A DNA stretch of 64,000 bases from Thiocapsa rosea (GCF_003634315.1 NZ_RBXL01000001.1:2143501-2207500), one strand, 5' to 3'. Positions 8,674-17,758 are shown, counted from the stretch's first letter. Notes: generated from the sequence alone by a model not told the origin. A program made the numbers and translations.

Positions 8674-10248
8674 ATGCGTTTTTTCACCACCGAAGGCCCC
8701 GTTCGGCCGGAGGATCACTACAGTCTGCCGCCGCTCGAACGCTGGGATCTCGACGAAGTCCTCCGCCTGATCGAGCAGAAGAAATACTTCCTGCTCCATG
8801 CCCCGCGCCAGACCGGCAAGACCACCTGTCTGTTGGCGCTGGCCGAGTATTTGAACCGCGCGGGCCGCTATCGGGCGGTCTATGTCAATCTGGAGATTGC
8901 CCAGACCGCGCGCGAAGATGTGGCGCGCGGCATGCGGGCCATCTGCGGGGCCATCGGCGCCGCCGCGCGGCGTGATCTGGGCGAGGAACGGCTCTACGCC
9001 TGGACCGAGGAGGTCTGGCCGGCGCACGGGGCCGAGGGTGTGCTGAACGCCTTGCTCGAACGCTGGTGCCTTCGCAGTCCACAGCCGCTGGTGCTGCTGC
9101 TCGACGAGGTCGATGCCCTGATCGGCGACACCCTGATCTCGCTGCTGCGCCAGGTGCGCGCCGGCTATACCCAGCGCCCGGAGGGCTTCCCGCAGACCGT
9201 AGTCCTATGCGGCGTGCGCGATCTGCGCGACTACCGCATCCACGCCAGCTCCGAGCGCGAGGCCATCACCGGCGGCAGCGCCTTCAACATCAAGGCCAAG
9301 TCGCTGCGGCTGGGCGATTTCAGCGCCGACGAGGTGCGGACCTTGCTGCTGGAGCATACCGCCGAGACCGGGCAGGTCTTTACCCCCGAGGCGCTGGACC
9401 GGGTCTGGGAACTCACCCAAGGCCAGCCCTGGCTGGTCAACGCGCTGGCTTATCGCGCCTGCTTCGAGTTTCCCGAAGGACGCGATCGCACTCAGCCCAT
9501 CACCTTGGCGCTGATCGACCGGGCCAAGGAGGCGATGATCCTGGAGCGCGTCACCCATCTCGATCAACTCGCCCACAAATTGCAGGAGCCACGGGTGCGG
9601 CGGGTGATCGAGCCGATGCTCGCCGGCACGCTGCCGGGCGAAGCCTCCGAAGACGACCGCCAGTATCTGGTGGATCTGGGGCTGCTGCGCCGCGACGGCG
9701 CGGGTGGGCTGGTGGTCGCCAATCCCATCTACCGTGAAGTCCTGCCGCGCGCCCTGGCCAGCGGACCGCAGGACTCCCTGCCGCGCATCGCCCCGACCTG
9801 GCTCACTGCCGACGGCAGCCTCGATCCCGCCGCGCTGCTGGATGCCTTTCTCGCCTTCTGGCGCCGGCACGGCGAGCCCTTGCTGCGCAGCGCGCCCTAT
9901 CACGAGATCGCCCCGCACTTGGTGCTCATGGCCTTTCTGCATCGGGTGATCAACGGCGGCGGCACCCTGGAGCGCGAATACGCCATCGGCATGGGGCGGA
10001 TGGATCTGTGCCTGCGCTACGGTGCGGTGACCCTGGCGATGGAGCTCAAGGTCTGGCGCGACGGCGCCCCGGACCCGCTGGCCGAGGGGCTGATCCAACT
10101 GGATGGTTATCTGGCCGGCCTGGGGCTGAACAGCGGCTGGCTCGTGATCTTCGACCGGCGCACCGATCAACCGCCGATTGCCGAGCGCACCGCGAGCAAC
10201 ACGGCGGCGAGTCCGCAAGGGCGATGTATTCAGGTGGTGCGCGCCTAA
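8674..10248 (+). CDS. AAA-type ATPase with C-terminal PD-(D/E)XK-like domain
   Basis: About 524 residues from the ATG at 8674, which begins MRFFTTEGPV and follows a GAGGTG; an in-frame GTG at 8611 and ATG at 8650 lie upstream. The N-terminal ATPase domain has Walker A HAPRQTGKTT and Walker B PLVLLLDEVDAL, with a winged-helix-like region after it. The C-terminus has the spacing GMGRMDLCLRYG...LAMELKVWRDG, which looks like the D...ExK core of PD-(D/E)XK folds found in the uncharacterised AAA-ATPase/DUF1703-type family. No partner gene is present: it is flanked by family C repeats and repeat-rich DNA. Members are common in mobile or accessory regions; their function is unknown. Confidence 0.75.
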   Translation: MRFFTTEGPVRPEDHYSLPPLERWDLDEVLRLIEQKKYFLLHAPRQTGKTTCLLALAEYLNRAGRYRAVYVNLEIAQTAREDVARGMRAICGAIGAAARRDLGEERLYAWTEEVWPAHGAEGVLNALLERWCLRSPQPLVLLLDEVDALIGDTLISLLRQVRAGYTQRPEGFPQTVVLCGVRDLRDYRIHASSEREAITGGSAFNIKAKSLRLGDFSADEVRTLLLEHTAETGQVFTPEALDRVWELTQGQPWLVNALAYRACFEFPEGRDRTQPITLALIDRAKEAMILERVTHLDQLAHKLQEPRVRRVIEPMLAGTLPGEASEDDRQYLVDLGLLRRDGAGGLVVANPIYREVLPRALASGPQDSLPRIAPTWLTADGSLDPAALLDAFLAFWRRHGEPLLRSAPYHEIAPHLVLMAFLHRVINGGGTLEREYAIGMGRMDLCLRYGAVTLAMELKVWRDGAPDPLAEGLIQLDGYLAGLGLNSGWLVIFDRRTDQPPIAERTASNTAASPQGRCIQVVRA

Positions 10249-10352
10249 GGCAGCCTGGGCAAACGTGCGTCGATGGCGCCCCACCTACGGCGTTCATAAA
10301 GTTCCAAACCACCGCGCTGGCGGGTTTCGGTCCGATGACCTTGGCGCGAGCT

Positions 10353-10385
10353 GGATGGGTTTCGCTGCGCTCTACCCATCCTACG
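10353..10385. repeat. Short palindromic intergenic repeat (ATGGGT...ACCCAT)
   Basis: A REP-type sequence seen widely in gammaproteobacterial intergenic DNA. Read on the minus strand it encodes the tell-tale spurious peptide VGWVERSETHP. It has inverted hexamers ATGGGT and ACCCAT. Confidence 0.6.
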
Positions 10386-10714
10386 TTTCGGTTGTTTTTA
10401 AATCGCTCCCTAGAGAAAGTTGCCGCTGCAACTCGGCCCATTCGGCGCGCCGCGGCTCGAGGCATGAAGCGCGACGCGGTCAACTGCCGGTTCTAGGATG
10501 ATCGGCCGGACGTCCCCGCCCCCCGTCGTCTCATTCGTCACCTTCGTTCCAGCAGGCTTCGGCGCCATCAGGTCACCGATCGCCGTGCCGACCGATGCGG
10601 GCTCAAAGCGAGAATCGCTTTGTTCGCCAGCGAACAGAACTTGCGCAAACTTCGGCCTAGTCTAGTCACTGTCATTCGGAAGGATCCGATGTTGTTTAGC
10701 CCTGGACCCGGTTT

Positions 10715-10820
10715 AGGTGATTGCCGGGAAAGGCTCTGCCGGTGTGTAGGGGCGAAAGAATTCGCACCTACGGGTCTTCCCGGCATGCGCTGTCGGGATG
10801 CCTATTCACGGAAATCGCCT
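10715..10820. repeat. Dispersed repeat family C, copy 3 (minimal, 106 bp)
   Basis: The left end AGGTGATTGCCGGGAA and right end CACGGAAATCGCCT match the inverted ends of the 467-bp copy at 8130-8596. The interior is different and carries its own palindrome (TAGGGGCGAA...TTCGCACCTA), without the GACAAC tract. Confidence 0.6.
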
Positions 10821-10903
10821 TAGACAGATCGCCACGACAGTCAAGGACGTCAAGCAGGCTTTACGTTCCTTCCAACCATTGCAGAACGACCGAGGATATG
10901 CGC

Positions 10904-11467
10904 ATGAGCAATCTAAGAAACACGATGAAACTCCCCCTTCTTGTTGCGGCTTCCGCGATTTCACTGACGTTTTTCGGCGGCCAGGCGTTGGCCGCAACGG
11001 CGGAAGACCTGAATAAAGACGCAGCCACTGCATTAGAGCTCTTGTATCAGACCAATCCGGATGCCGCTACGATCGGCAAGACGGCAAAGGCGATTCTGGT
11101 GTTCCCGAATGTCGTCAAGGCCGGACTCGTCTTCGGCGGAAGTTATGGCGAGGGTGTTTTGATGAAGGGCTCCGAGGTCGCCGGCTACTACAATTCCGTA
11201 TCCGCGTCCTGGGGCTGGCAGGCCGGCGCCCAGTCCTACAGCTACGTCGTCTTTCTCATGAATGACAAAGTATTGAGTTATCTCGATAAGTCGGAAGGAT
11301 GGGAAATCGGGGTCGGGCCGACCGTGGTGGCGGTGGATGCAGGCGCGGCTAAGAATTTGTCATCGACGACATTAAAAGACGATGCCTACGCCTTCATTTT
11401 TGATCAGCAGGGGCTGATGGCCAGCCTCAGTATCGAAGGGACGAAAATTACTCCCATCAAACGTTGA
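10904..11467 (+). CDS. SYLF-domain (YSC84-type lipid-binding) exported protein
   Basis: A 187-residue protein with a signal peptide (about 1-27; cleavage after GGQALA is likely) followed by one SYLF/Ysc84 domain. Diagnostic stretches are AKAILVFPNVVKAGLVFGGSYGEGVL, YYNSVSASWGWQAGAQSYSYVV and GVGPTVVAVDAG. The family binds phospholipid in eukaryotes; bacterial members are periplasmic and often stress-induced. The ATG at 10904 has GAGG eight bases upstream; an ATG six bases earlier is less well placed. It stands alone in repeat-rich DNA. Base composition is somewhat lower in GC than neighbouring genes, so transfer is possible but not shown. Confidence 0.88.
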   Translation: MSNLRNTMKLPLLVAASAISLTFFGGQALAATAEDLNKDAATALELLYQTNPDAATIGKTAKAILVFPNVVKAGLVFGGSYGEGVLMKGSEVAGYYNSVSASWGWQAGAQSYSYVVFLMNDKVLSYLDKSEGWEIGVGPTVVAVDAGAAKNLSSTTLKDDAYAFIFDQQGLMASLSIEGTKITPIKR

Positions 11468-11592
11468 GAGGAGGTGCGCGGTCTTGCCCGCGCGCCGATG
11501 ATGCCCCCGCTGGCACGCTCTTCATCGCTTCAAGCGACGGGCATCACCTCAATGCCCGTCAGCCAGCGCCGTTGTCTCATGCTTTGCGCTTT

Positions 11593-11676
11593 TAAAGCGC
11601 GTCCCCGCGAGGGGCTGCGGATGCACCCCATGTCGAGCTCACTCGAAAACGAGCATCTCGCTCTGGGCGCGGTTTA
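11593..11676. repeat. Dispersed palindromic repeat, family A copy 2 (diverged)
   Basis: An 84-bp copy in the orientation opposite to 5925-6008. It runs from TAAAGCGCGTCC to GGGCGCGGTTTA and keeps GATGCACC, the GAGCTCACTCGA palindromic core and GAGCATCTCGCTCTG. The left terminus has lost the perfect TAAACC end. It lies between the SYLF gene and the phosphoketolase gene. Confidence 0.75.
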
Positions 11677-11828
11677 CAACCCTATGTTCGACAACGCACA
11701 GACCGGCGGGCGGTAACGGTATCTACTCTCGACTCCCGGCCGTGCGATTTCCGGCAATCGTTCGCCACGGCCAGGCGGCATCACCCCGAGTGGAATCACC
11801 TCGTCACCGCCCATTCAGGAATCAGCGT

Positions 11829-14186
11829 ATGACCACGGCGACCCAGACCCTCGACCCGGAACGGCTGCGCAAGCTCGACGCCTGGTGGCGCGCGGCGAAC
11901 TATCTCTCGGTCGGACAGATCTATCTCTACGACAATCCGCTGCTGAAAGAGCCGCTTGCGTTGGCGCATATCAAACCGCGCCTGCTCGGCCACTGGGGCA
12001 CGACGCCGGGCCTGAGCTTCATCTACGCGCATCTCAACCGCGTGATCAAGGACAACGACCTCAGCCTCATCTATATTGCCGGGCCGGGTCACGGCGGACC
12101 GGCCATGGTGGCGAACGCCTACCTGGAAGGCACCTACAGCGAGGTCTATCCGAACATCTCGCGGGACGAGGAGGGGATGCGGCGGCTGTTCAAGCAGTTC
12201 TCCTTTCCCGGCGGCATCCCCAGCCATGTCGCGCCCGAGACGCCGGGGTCGATCAACGAGGGGGGCGAGCTGGGTTATGCGCTCTCGCATGCCTTCGGCG
12301 CGGCCTTCGACAATCCCGACCTGATCGTGGCCTGCGTGGTCGGCGATGGCGAGGCGGAGACCGGCCCGCTCGCCACGAGTTGGCACTCCAATAAGTTTCT
12401 CAACCCGATCCACGACGGGGCCGTGCTGCCCATCCTGCACCTGAACGGCTACAAGATCGCCGGTCCCACCGTGCTTGCGCGCATTCCGCGCGATGAGCTT
12501 GAGGCGCTGTTCTACGGCTATGGCTACGCGCCCTATTTCGTCGAGGGCGACGATCCCATGACGATGCATCAGCTCATGGCCGCCACGCTCGACATCGCGG
12601 TTGCCGAGATCCAGCGCATCCAGAACGATGCACGCGCCTTCGGGTTCGAGACCCGTCCGCGCTGGCCCATGATCATCCTGCGCTCGCCCAAGGGCTGGAC
12701 CGGCCCGAAGAGCGTGGACGGCAAGGCGACCGAAGGCACCTTTCGCTCCCATCAGGTGCCGATGGCCGACATGCGGCATCCCGGGCATCTGGAGGTCCTG
12801 GAAGACTGGCTGAAGAGCTATCGCCCGGAGGAACTGTTCGACGCGACCGGCAAGCTCAAGGCCGATCTGGCGGCCCTGGCCCCGCACGGTGATCGGCGCA
12901 TGAGCGCCAATCCGCATGCCAATGGCGGGCTGCTGCTGCGGGATCTGCGGATGCCGGATTTCCGAGATCATGCGGTGGACGTGCCCCGGCCGGGTGGCGT
13001 GGACGGCGAGGCGACCCGCGTTCAGGGGCGCTTCATCCGCGAGGTGGTGCGGCTCAATCCTCAGACTTTTCGTGTCTTCAGTCCGGATGAGACGGCCTCC
13101 AACCGCTGGGACGCGGTGTTCGAGGTGACGGATCGCTGCTCGATCGCGCAGCTCGTCCCCGGCGACGAGCAGGTCGGACCGGATGGCCGGGTGATGGAGA
13201 TGTTGAGCGAGCATCAGTGCGAGGGCTGGCTCGAAGGCTATCTGCTCACCGGCCGGCACGGCTTCTTCTCCTGCTACGAAGCCTTCATCCACATCGTGGA
13301 TTCCATGTTCAACCAGCACGCCAAGTGGCTCAAGGTGTGCAATCACATCCCCTGGCGCAGGCCGATTGCCTCGCTGAACTATCTGCTGTCTTCCCACGTC
13401 TGGCGTCAGGATCACAACGGCTTCAGCCATCAGGATCCCGGCTTCATCGACCACGTCATCAACAAAAAGGCAGAGGTCATCCGGGTCTATCTGCCGCCGG
13501 ATGCCAACACCCTGCTCTCGGTGACCGATCACTGTCTGCGCAGCCGCAACTATGTCAACGTCATCGTCGCCGGGAAGCAGTCCGCGCCCCAATGGCTCGA
13601 CATGGATGCCGCGATCAAGCACTGCACCGCCGGCATCGGCATCTGGCCCTGGGCCAGCAACGACCAGTGCGGCGAGCCGGAGGTCGTCATGGCCTGCGCG
13701 GGCGACGTGCCGACGCTCGAAACCCTGGCCGCCGTCACCCTGTTGCGCGAGCATTTCCCCGACCTCAAGGTCCGGGTCATCAACGTGGTCGACCTCATGA
13801 AGCTTCAGCCGCCGAGCGAACACCCGCACGGCTTGAGCGACCAGGACTTCGACGTGCTCTTCACCACCGACAAACCCATCATCTTTGCCTATCACGGCTA
13901 TCCCTGGCTGATTCATCGGCTTACCTATCGCCGCACCAATCACAGCAACCTACATGTGCGCGGCTACAAGGAAGAAGGCACCACCTCGACGCCCTTCGAT
14001 ACGGTCGTCAAAAACGCGCTGGACCGCTTCGATCTGGTCGCCGACGTCATCGATCGGGTGCCGCGACTCGGCCCCAGGGCCGCGTACGCCAAGCAGGCCA
14101 TTCGCGACAAGCTCATCGAGCACAAGCACTACATCGCCGAGCACGGGGAGGATCTGCCGGAGATCCGGGACTGGACATGGCAATAG
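11829..14186 (+). CDS. xfp: Phosphoketolase (xylulose-5-phosphate / fructose-6-phosphate)
   Basis: A 785-residue thiamine-diphosphate enzyme that splits xylulose-5-P (and usually fructose-6-P) with phosphate to acetyl-phosphate plus glyceraldehyde-3-P (or erythrose-4-P). Length and motifs match the XFP family: [39 protein letters not shown] split over positions 80-105, the ThDP-binding [17 protein letters not shown], and the C-terminal [11 protein letters not shown]. The ATG at 11829 follows CATTCAGGAATCAGCGT. Only its last 10 bp overlap the next gene. It gives the cell a carbon-conserving route from pentose phosphates to acetyl units. No acetate kinase or phosphotransacetylase gene is nearby. 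Confidence 0.96.
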   Translation: MTTATQTLDPERLRKLDAWWRAANYLSVGQIYLYDNPLLKEPLALAHIKPRLLGHWGTTPGLSFIYAHLNRVIKDNDLSLIYIAGPGHGGPAMVANAYLEGTYSEVYPNISRDEEGMRRLFKQFSFPGGIPSHVAPETPGSINEGGELGYALSHAFGAAFDNPDLIVACVVGDGEAETGPLATSWHSNKFLNPIHDGAVLPILHLNGYKIAGPTVLARIPRDELEALFYGYGYAPYFVEGDDPMTMHQLMAATLDIAVAEIQRIQNDARAFGFETRPRWPMIILRSPKGWTGPKSVDGKATEGTFRSHQVPMADMRHPGHLEVLEDWLKSYRPEELFDATGKLKADLAALAPHGDRRMSANPHANGGLLLRDLRMPDFRDHAVDVPRPGGVDGEATRVQGRFIREVVRLNPQTFRVFSPDETASNRWDAVFEVTDRCSIAQLVPGDEQVGPDGRVMEMLSEHQCEGWLEGYLLTGRHGFFSCYEAFIHIVDSMFNQHAKWLKVCNHIPWRRPIASLNYLLSSHVWRQDHNGFSHQDPGFIDHVINKKAEVIRVYLPPDANTLLSVTDHCLRSRNYVNVIVAGKQSAPQWLDMDAAIKHCTAGIGIWPWASNDQCGEPEVVMACAGDVPTLETLAAVTLLREHFPDLKVRVINVVDLMKLQPPSEHPHGLSDQDFDVLFTTDKPIIFAYHGYPWLIHRLTYRRTNHSNLHVRGYKEEGTTSTPFDTVVKNALDRFDLVADVIDRVPRLGPRAAYAKQAIRDKLIEHKHYIAEHGEDLPEIRDWTWQ

Positions 14187-14911
14187 AGCAACGAGCGGTA
14201 CTCAGCCTGTGTTTTGTTGTGTTTGTTTCCGGTTGCAGCACGCATCTGGCAACGGGTACGGACATGGCCGCTCATCGGTCCAACCCGATGTTCAGTGCAC
14301 ACTACTCCGAAGACGCGGATGCCCCGTTCGTGATGCAGCCGAAAACGGCCACGCCAAATGGTGCGAGGCAAGCCAACTTTGCGTCGGAGCGCGCCTCGCA
14401 CAGGACACGGGATCTGGCAGATTGGGTTGTCGGCTCACGGGACAATCTCGACATGCCGTTCGCGATTGTCGATAAAGTCAACGCCAAGGTTTATGTGTTC
14501 GACGTTGACGGAAAGCTGCAAGGAGCAGCACCCGCGCTGCTGGGCCTGGCGCCGGGAGATGACGTCGCCCCCGGCCTCAACGACATTCCGATGGCGCAAA
14601 TCCCCCCTTCGGAGCGCACGACGCCTGCGGGTCGTTTCGTGGCGGCAATGGGCCGCAATTCCCGTGGCAAGGACATACTCTGGGTGGACTACAAGAATGC
14701 CATCTCCATGCATCCGGTGATTACGACCAGACCCGAACAGCGCCGGGCGCAACGCCTGGCCACTCCGTCGCCGCTCGATAACCGTATTTCCTATGGCTGC
14801 ATCAATGTTCCGGTAGACTTCTTCAAGGATGTTGTCTATGGCGTGTTTTCCGGGACGTCCGGCGTTGTTTATGTCATGCCGGAAACGAGGCGGGTTGGAT
14901 CATCATCGTAA
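14177..14911 (+). CDS. L,D-transpeptidase-like (YkuD-related) lipoprotein with altered catalytic motif
   Basis: A 244-residue envelope protein starting inside the 3' end of the phosphoketolase gene. The lipobox VSGC puts the lipidated cysteine at residue 20. The C-terminal half has the YkuD layout: a strand-rich region ([17 protein letters not shown]), GRFVAAMG, His179 in ISMHPV and the nucleophile region SYGCIN with Cys208 and Asn210. Canonical enzymes have [ST]HGC; here the His is Tyr206, and the His-to-Cys distance is longer than usual. It may be a divergent L,D-transpeptidase or carboxypeptidase, or a non-catalytic relative. The 10-bp overlap suggests co-expression with xfp. Its stop overlaps the convergent gene end by 9 bp. 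Confidence 0.78.
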   Translation: MAIEQRAVLSLCFVVFVSGCSTHLATGTDMAAHRSNPMFSAHYSEDADAPFVMQPKTATPNGARQANFASERASHRTRDLADWVVGSRDNLDMPFAIVDKVNAKVYVFDVDGKLQGAAPALLGLAPGDDVAPGLNDIPMAQIPPSERTTPAGRFVAAMGRNSRGKDILWVDYKNAISMHPVITTRPEQRRAQRLATPSPLDNRISYGCINVPVDFFKDVVYGVFSGTSGVVYVMPETRRVGSSS

Positions 14912-15667
14912 GGAAGATACCCCTGGCCCGGCGCGATCACGTGGCTGCGTGTTGCAGAGCTCGTCGATCGAATGCGGGGTAGAATTCAGACGTTCGAAAG
15001 GCGGTTCCCATGCCTTCTTCTTGGCGATCCAGCTCGGCAAGGGCATGACCATCGGCAGATGGCCGTTCGGGCGAAACCAGGAGTCAATGCTCCAGGGACG
15101 TCCACTCTCGGTATCGATCATGACGGCGGTCCAGTGAACCGCAGTGAGATCTAAAAGACTGCGCACTTTTGGCGGTGCGACCGTCCAACCGGCCAGTTCC
15201 CCGATATCCCGCAGGATATGCAGATAATTGGTAGTGTTGCTGGCGCTATCGACGCAATCCATCCGCCCCTCAAGTCCCGCCTCGAAATCGTTGATGGCAC
15301 GGTCGTTGGCCAACAAGGGTTGATACTTTTGTGCCAGCAATTCCATTTGCCAGATGGCGATACGCACATGCTGTAACCGATCGTGCAGACTTGTGCCCGG
15401 ACAAAGCGCGATATGCCGTTTTAGAAGAGCCATATCGTCGGGTGTGAAGGTGATGGTCTGTCTGCGCGCACAGGACCAGTTAAAGCAAATGCGCAGTACC
15501 ACGGATCCGTCCGGGTCGATCACGTATTCCGGTGGGAGAGGTCTCGTCACCGACGATTCCTGCGGGTGATCAAAGATCAGCGGTGACGAGGCGACATCAA
15601 CCAGACCGGTATGGCTGACGAGTATCGTGAAGAAACCGATCACGGCGGGCCGGAAAAGCCTAAACAT
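14903..15667 (-). CDS. Exported protein of unknown function with possible Cys-His-Asp (transglutaminase/papain-like) site
   Basis: About 254 residues from the ATG at 15667; a TTG at 15685 would add six residues. The N-terminal hydrophobic segment (about 2-24) predicts a signal or anchor. The order Cys138 (GRMDCVDSASN), His178 (TAVHWTAVMID) and Asp195 (WSIDSWF), with HWTAV and SIDSW on strand-like stretches, is the arrangement of the transglutaminase/papain-like fold. This is pattern reasoning, not a family match I recognise. It is convergent with the L,D-transpeptidase-like gene, overlapping it by 9 bp. A small lipoprotein gene lies upstream on the same strand, separated by a hairpin. Confidence 0.65.
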   Translation of the reverse strand: MFRLFRPAVIGFFTILVSHTGLVDVASSPLIFDHPQESSVTRPLPPEYVIDPDGSVVLRICFNWSCARRQTITFTPDDMALLKRHIALCPGTSLHDRLQHVRIAIWQMELLAQKYQPLLANDRAINDFEAGLEGRMDCVDSASNTTNYLHILRDIGELAGWTVAPPKVRSLLDLTAVHWTAVMIDTESGRPWSIDSWFRPNGHLPMVMPLPSWIAKKKAWEPPFERLNSTPHSIDELCNTQPRDRAGPGVSSLR

Positions 15668-15730
15668 CACTGTAAGCGTGCGCAACGGCTTGCGACAACG
15701 TGAACCTGAAGGGCTTCATGCACCACCGGG

Positions 15731-15797
15731 GACTCGACTCTCGACCTTCGCTGTCAACTTGAATGTTTCAATTTCAAAGTTGACAGCGAATCGAGTC
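15731..15797. repeat. Intercistronic hairpin (67 nt)
   Basis: A 14-bp perfect stem TTCGCTGTCAACTT (15747-15760) pairs with AAGTTGACAGCGAA (15777-15790), and an outer 7-bp stem GACTCGA/TCGAGTC lies outside a 9-nt bulge. It separates the small lipoprotein gene from the following minus-strand gene. There is no T-run, so it may act as a processing or stabilising hairpin rather than an intrinsic terminator. Confidence 0.7.
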
Positions 15798-15812
15798 GAA
15801 ACCGGCAAGTCA

Positions 15813-15953
15813 TCAATTGCGATCTGGTATCGGCTCGTACATCGGGGCGACGGCGGCAGGGGCTGGCTCATGCTTCGAGGCAGTGCTGCATGCTGCGAGC
15901 AGAAGGACCAACGTCATGGCGATAAGAAGAGCGCTTGTCGAGAGGCTATTCAT
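15813..15953 (-). CDS. Small lipoprotein (46 aa), hypothetical
   Basis: A short reading frame coding for 46 residues: a clear type II signal peptide with about 14 hydrophobic residues ending in the lipobox LLAAC (Cys22), then a Ser/Ala/Pro-rich mature tail of about 25 residues ending PIPDRN. An AGG lies about eight bases before the ATG at 15953. Size and composition resemble entericidin-like or other small outer-membrane lipoproteins. It precedes, on the same strand, the putative Cys-His-Asp exported protein. Conservation was not testable here. Confidence 0.6.
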   Translation of the reverse strand: MNSLSTSALLIAMTLVLLLAACSTASKHEPAPAAVAPMYEPIPDRN

Positions 15954-16123
15954 TTGTCTTTACCTGGTTGAGCGTTTCTCTGGAAGTTCACGCTGCTGAT
16001 AAGACGGCGGCGATGTCGATGCCTGACTGCATGCACCACGCACACAGATCCATCTGTCTGTACACGACCGACCCGGCATCCAACATCGATGCCTACTGTC
16101 AGTATCGCCTTCATGACGCTTAT

Positions 16124-16209
16124 CGTCTGTACGGTAGCGCACGTTGGAGGTGCGCAACCAGCGCCCGGCGGAGCCGTTGCGCACCGAAGTGTGCGCTAGC
16201 GTACAGACG
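16124..16209. repeat. 86-bp palindromic element (type D)
   Basis: Outer arms CGTCTGTACGGTAGCGCAC (16124-16142) and 16191-16209 are inverted with one mismatch. Inner arms GGTGCGCAAC (16149-16158) and GTTGCGCACC (16176-16185) are perfect. The size is the same as the A/B repeats but the sequence differs. No second copy was noticed in the window. Confidence 0.65.
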
Positions 16210-16270
16210 GGGCGACGCCGGCGTCTTAAATTCAACGCTGATGGTTCAACTCGGAAAGAGGGCTGTGGAT

Positions 16271-16525
16271 ATGGGTCGGCTGAAGACCACGTCAATCAAT
16301 CGGAGTGAAAACATCCTGCCCAATCACGCTGCCGCCGAATCGGTCGAAGACAGCACATCGCAAGTCAAGGGATTGATCCGCGAGCGCCGCAGAATCGCCC
16401 TTGCATACCGACGCAGTCAGAGTGAAATCGACCGCGAACGGCTGGAAAGGATCGATCGCGAGCTTGCCGGATACAACATCGATATCCCAGCCATCCTGCA
16501 ATCTGTCGCCCGACGCAAGACCTGA
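16271..16525 (+). CDS. Hypothetical small protein (84 aa)
   Basis: It begins at an ATG with GAGGG eight bases upstream; longer in-frame starts at 16241 and 15935 lack support. The product is charged and probably helical, rich in Arg/Glu (RERRRIALAYRRSQ, DRERLERIDRELAG), without signal or membrane segments. I recognise no family. It lies between a palindromic element and the convergent DUF2333 gene. It could be a real small cytoplasmic protein or a chance frame. Confidence 0.4.
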   Translation: MGRLKTTSINRSENILPNHAAAESVEDSTSQVKGLIRERRRIALAYRRSQSEIDRERLERIDRELAGYNIDIPAILQSVARRKT

Positions 16526-16643
16526 AACCGTTGAGATCTCCTGTCCGCAACGACGGCCATGGTGTTGCGTGCCGCGGGTCGTCGCGGGGGGGCGCATGAC
16601 ACCTCAACGCGGGTGTCACGAGCCCCCCTAAGGTTGTGGTTTG

Positions 16644-16667
16644 GTGCCCTCCGTCCGAGGAGGGCAC
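16644..16667 (-). terminator. Hairpin after the DUF2333 gene
   Basis: A 9-bp perfect stem GTGCCCTCC/GGAGGGCAC with a 6-nt loop lies 17 bp beyond the stop of the minus-strand DUF2333 gene. There is no U-run, so termination is likely but unproven. Confidence 0.4.
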
Positions 16668-16684
16668 AATTACCGGGCGTTTCG

Positions 16685-17758
16685 CTAACCTTCGATCAAG
16701 AGCCGACGAAGATCGATGATTGCTGCATTGGCGCGCGAGATGTAGGAGGCCATCACCAGAGAATGGTTGCCCATCGGTCCGAATCCGGTGCCGTTGAGGA
16801 TCATGGGGCTCCAGATCGTGTTCTGGGTATTCTCCAACTCCCGTACGATCTGCTTCAGAGAGACCAGGGCGTTCTTTTTCTCGAGCACCGGGGCGAAGTC
16901 TGTCTCCATGGCGGTCAGTGTCTGGAGCAGCGCCCAGGTATAGCCCCGGGCCTCGAAGAAGACGTCGTCGATCTCGAGCCAAGGCGTTTTCTTCCAGGTT
17001 TGCCCGGCGGCGGGCGATGCCTCCGTGGCGCTCGCGTCGCCGGCCAAGGCCGTATCGAGCGGGGCTTGACCGACGGCGTAGGACAGCCGCTGCGAAAGAC
17101 TGCCGAGCCGCTTGGCGACAACCTGCAGATAGGCGGCCAGATTGTCGGCGCGGGCGAAGAATTCACCATCGCCTTTTTGATCGTCGGCGAGTCGTGCCAT
17201 ATACCGCTTCAGAGCTGCGACCCCGTCGCGATATTCCGACTCCGAGGACGGGAAGATCCAGGAATGGGAGTCGTAGTTGAACTTCGGCTCCGCCATCTGG
17301 AGATCGACGTCTTCCACCGACTGCGTCTGCGACCGACTGAAGTCATTGCGCAGGGCGCGTGATAAATCGCGAAGCTCGGTCAAGGCGCCGAATTCCCAGT
17401 TCGGGATGTTGTCCAGGAAGATCCCCGGAGGGGTGATATCGTTCGTCAGGTAGCCGCCCGGTTTCTTCAAAAGGGTCTCGGCAATCGCGATGGCCGCGGT
17501 GGTCGTCATGCTTCCGGGCACCAGCTTGGTCGAATCCTGTCCGACCTGCTGCATGGCGTATTTATCGAGGTCGATCGATCCGGGCGAGCGTGACCACACA
17601 ACGCCCAAGATGATCACGATGACCAGGTAAGTCACCAGAAACAGACCCGCGGTCCACCACAGACCTTTCTCCCTCCAGGTGCTGGGATGATAGTACTTGG
17701 CGACCTTCACGACCCGATGCTTCAATTGCGGGGCTCTCGTTTTGACTTCGGCGTCCAT
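16685..17758 (-). CDS. DUF2333 family membrane-anchored protein
   Basis: A 357-residue protein of the DUF2333 family, known mainly from gamma- and alphaproteobacteria. One N-terminal membrane span (about 35-57, WWTAGLFLVTYLVIVII) is followed by a mostly helical periplasmic domain. Recognisable stretches include KLVPGSMTTTAAIAIAETLL, PGGYLTNDITPPGIFLDNIPNWEFG and SYISRANAAIIDLRRLL. Function unknown; often near envelope-stress genes, as here. GAGGAG seven bases upstream supports the ATG at 17758. It is the most distal member of the minus-strand cluster that includes CsbD, DUF3309 and two small lipoproteins, with a hairpin between it and the BON gene. Confidence 0.88.
   Translation of the reverse strand: MDAEVKTRAPQLKHRVVKVAKYYHPSTWREKGLWWTAGLFLVTYLVIVIILGVVWSRSPGSIDLDKYAMQQVGQDSTKLVPGSMTTTAAIAIAETLLKKPGGYLTNDITPPGIFLDNIPNWEFGALTELRDLSRALRNDFSRSQTQSVEDVDLQMAEPKFNYDSHSWIFPSSESEYRDGVAALKRYMARLADDQKGDGEFFARADNLAAYLQVVAKRLGSLSQRLSYAVGQAPLDTALAGDASATEASPAAGQTWKKTPWLEIDDVFFEARGYTWALLQTLTAMETDFAPVLEKKNALVSLKQIVRELENTQNTIWSPMILNGTGFGPMGNHSLVMASYISRANAAIIDLRRLLIEG

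Larger units (their letters stand above)
10249..10903. other. Non-coding repeat-bearing interval
   Basis: No credible gene is present. It holds a copy of the common gammaproteobacterial palindromic repeat GGATGGGTTTCGCTGCGC...ACCCATCCTACG (10353-10385), which creates spurious minus-strand open frames, and a minimal family C element at 10715-10820. The last 80 bp form the leader of the SYLF-domain gene. Confidence 0.6.

Noticed and set aside
10046..10483. Minus-strand frame encoding the VGWVERSETHP peptide
   Set aside because: A known artefact of the palindromic repeat at 10353-10385 combined with antisense of the ATPase gene.
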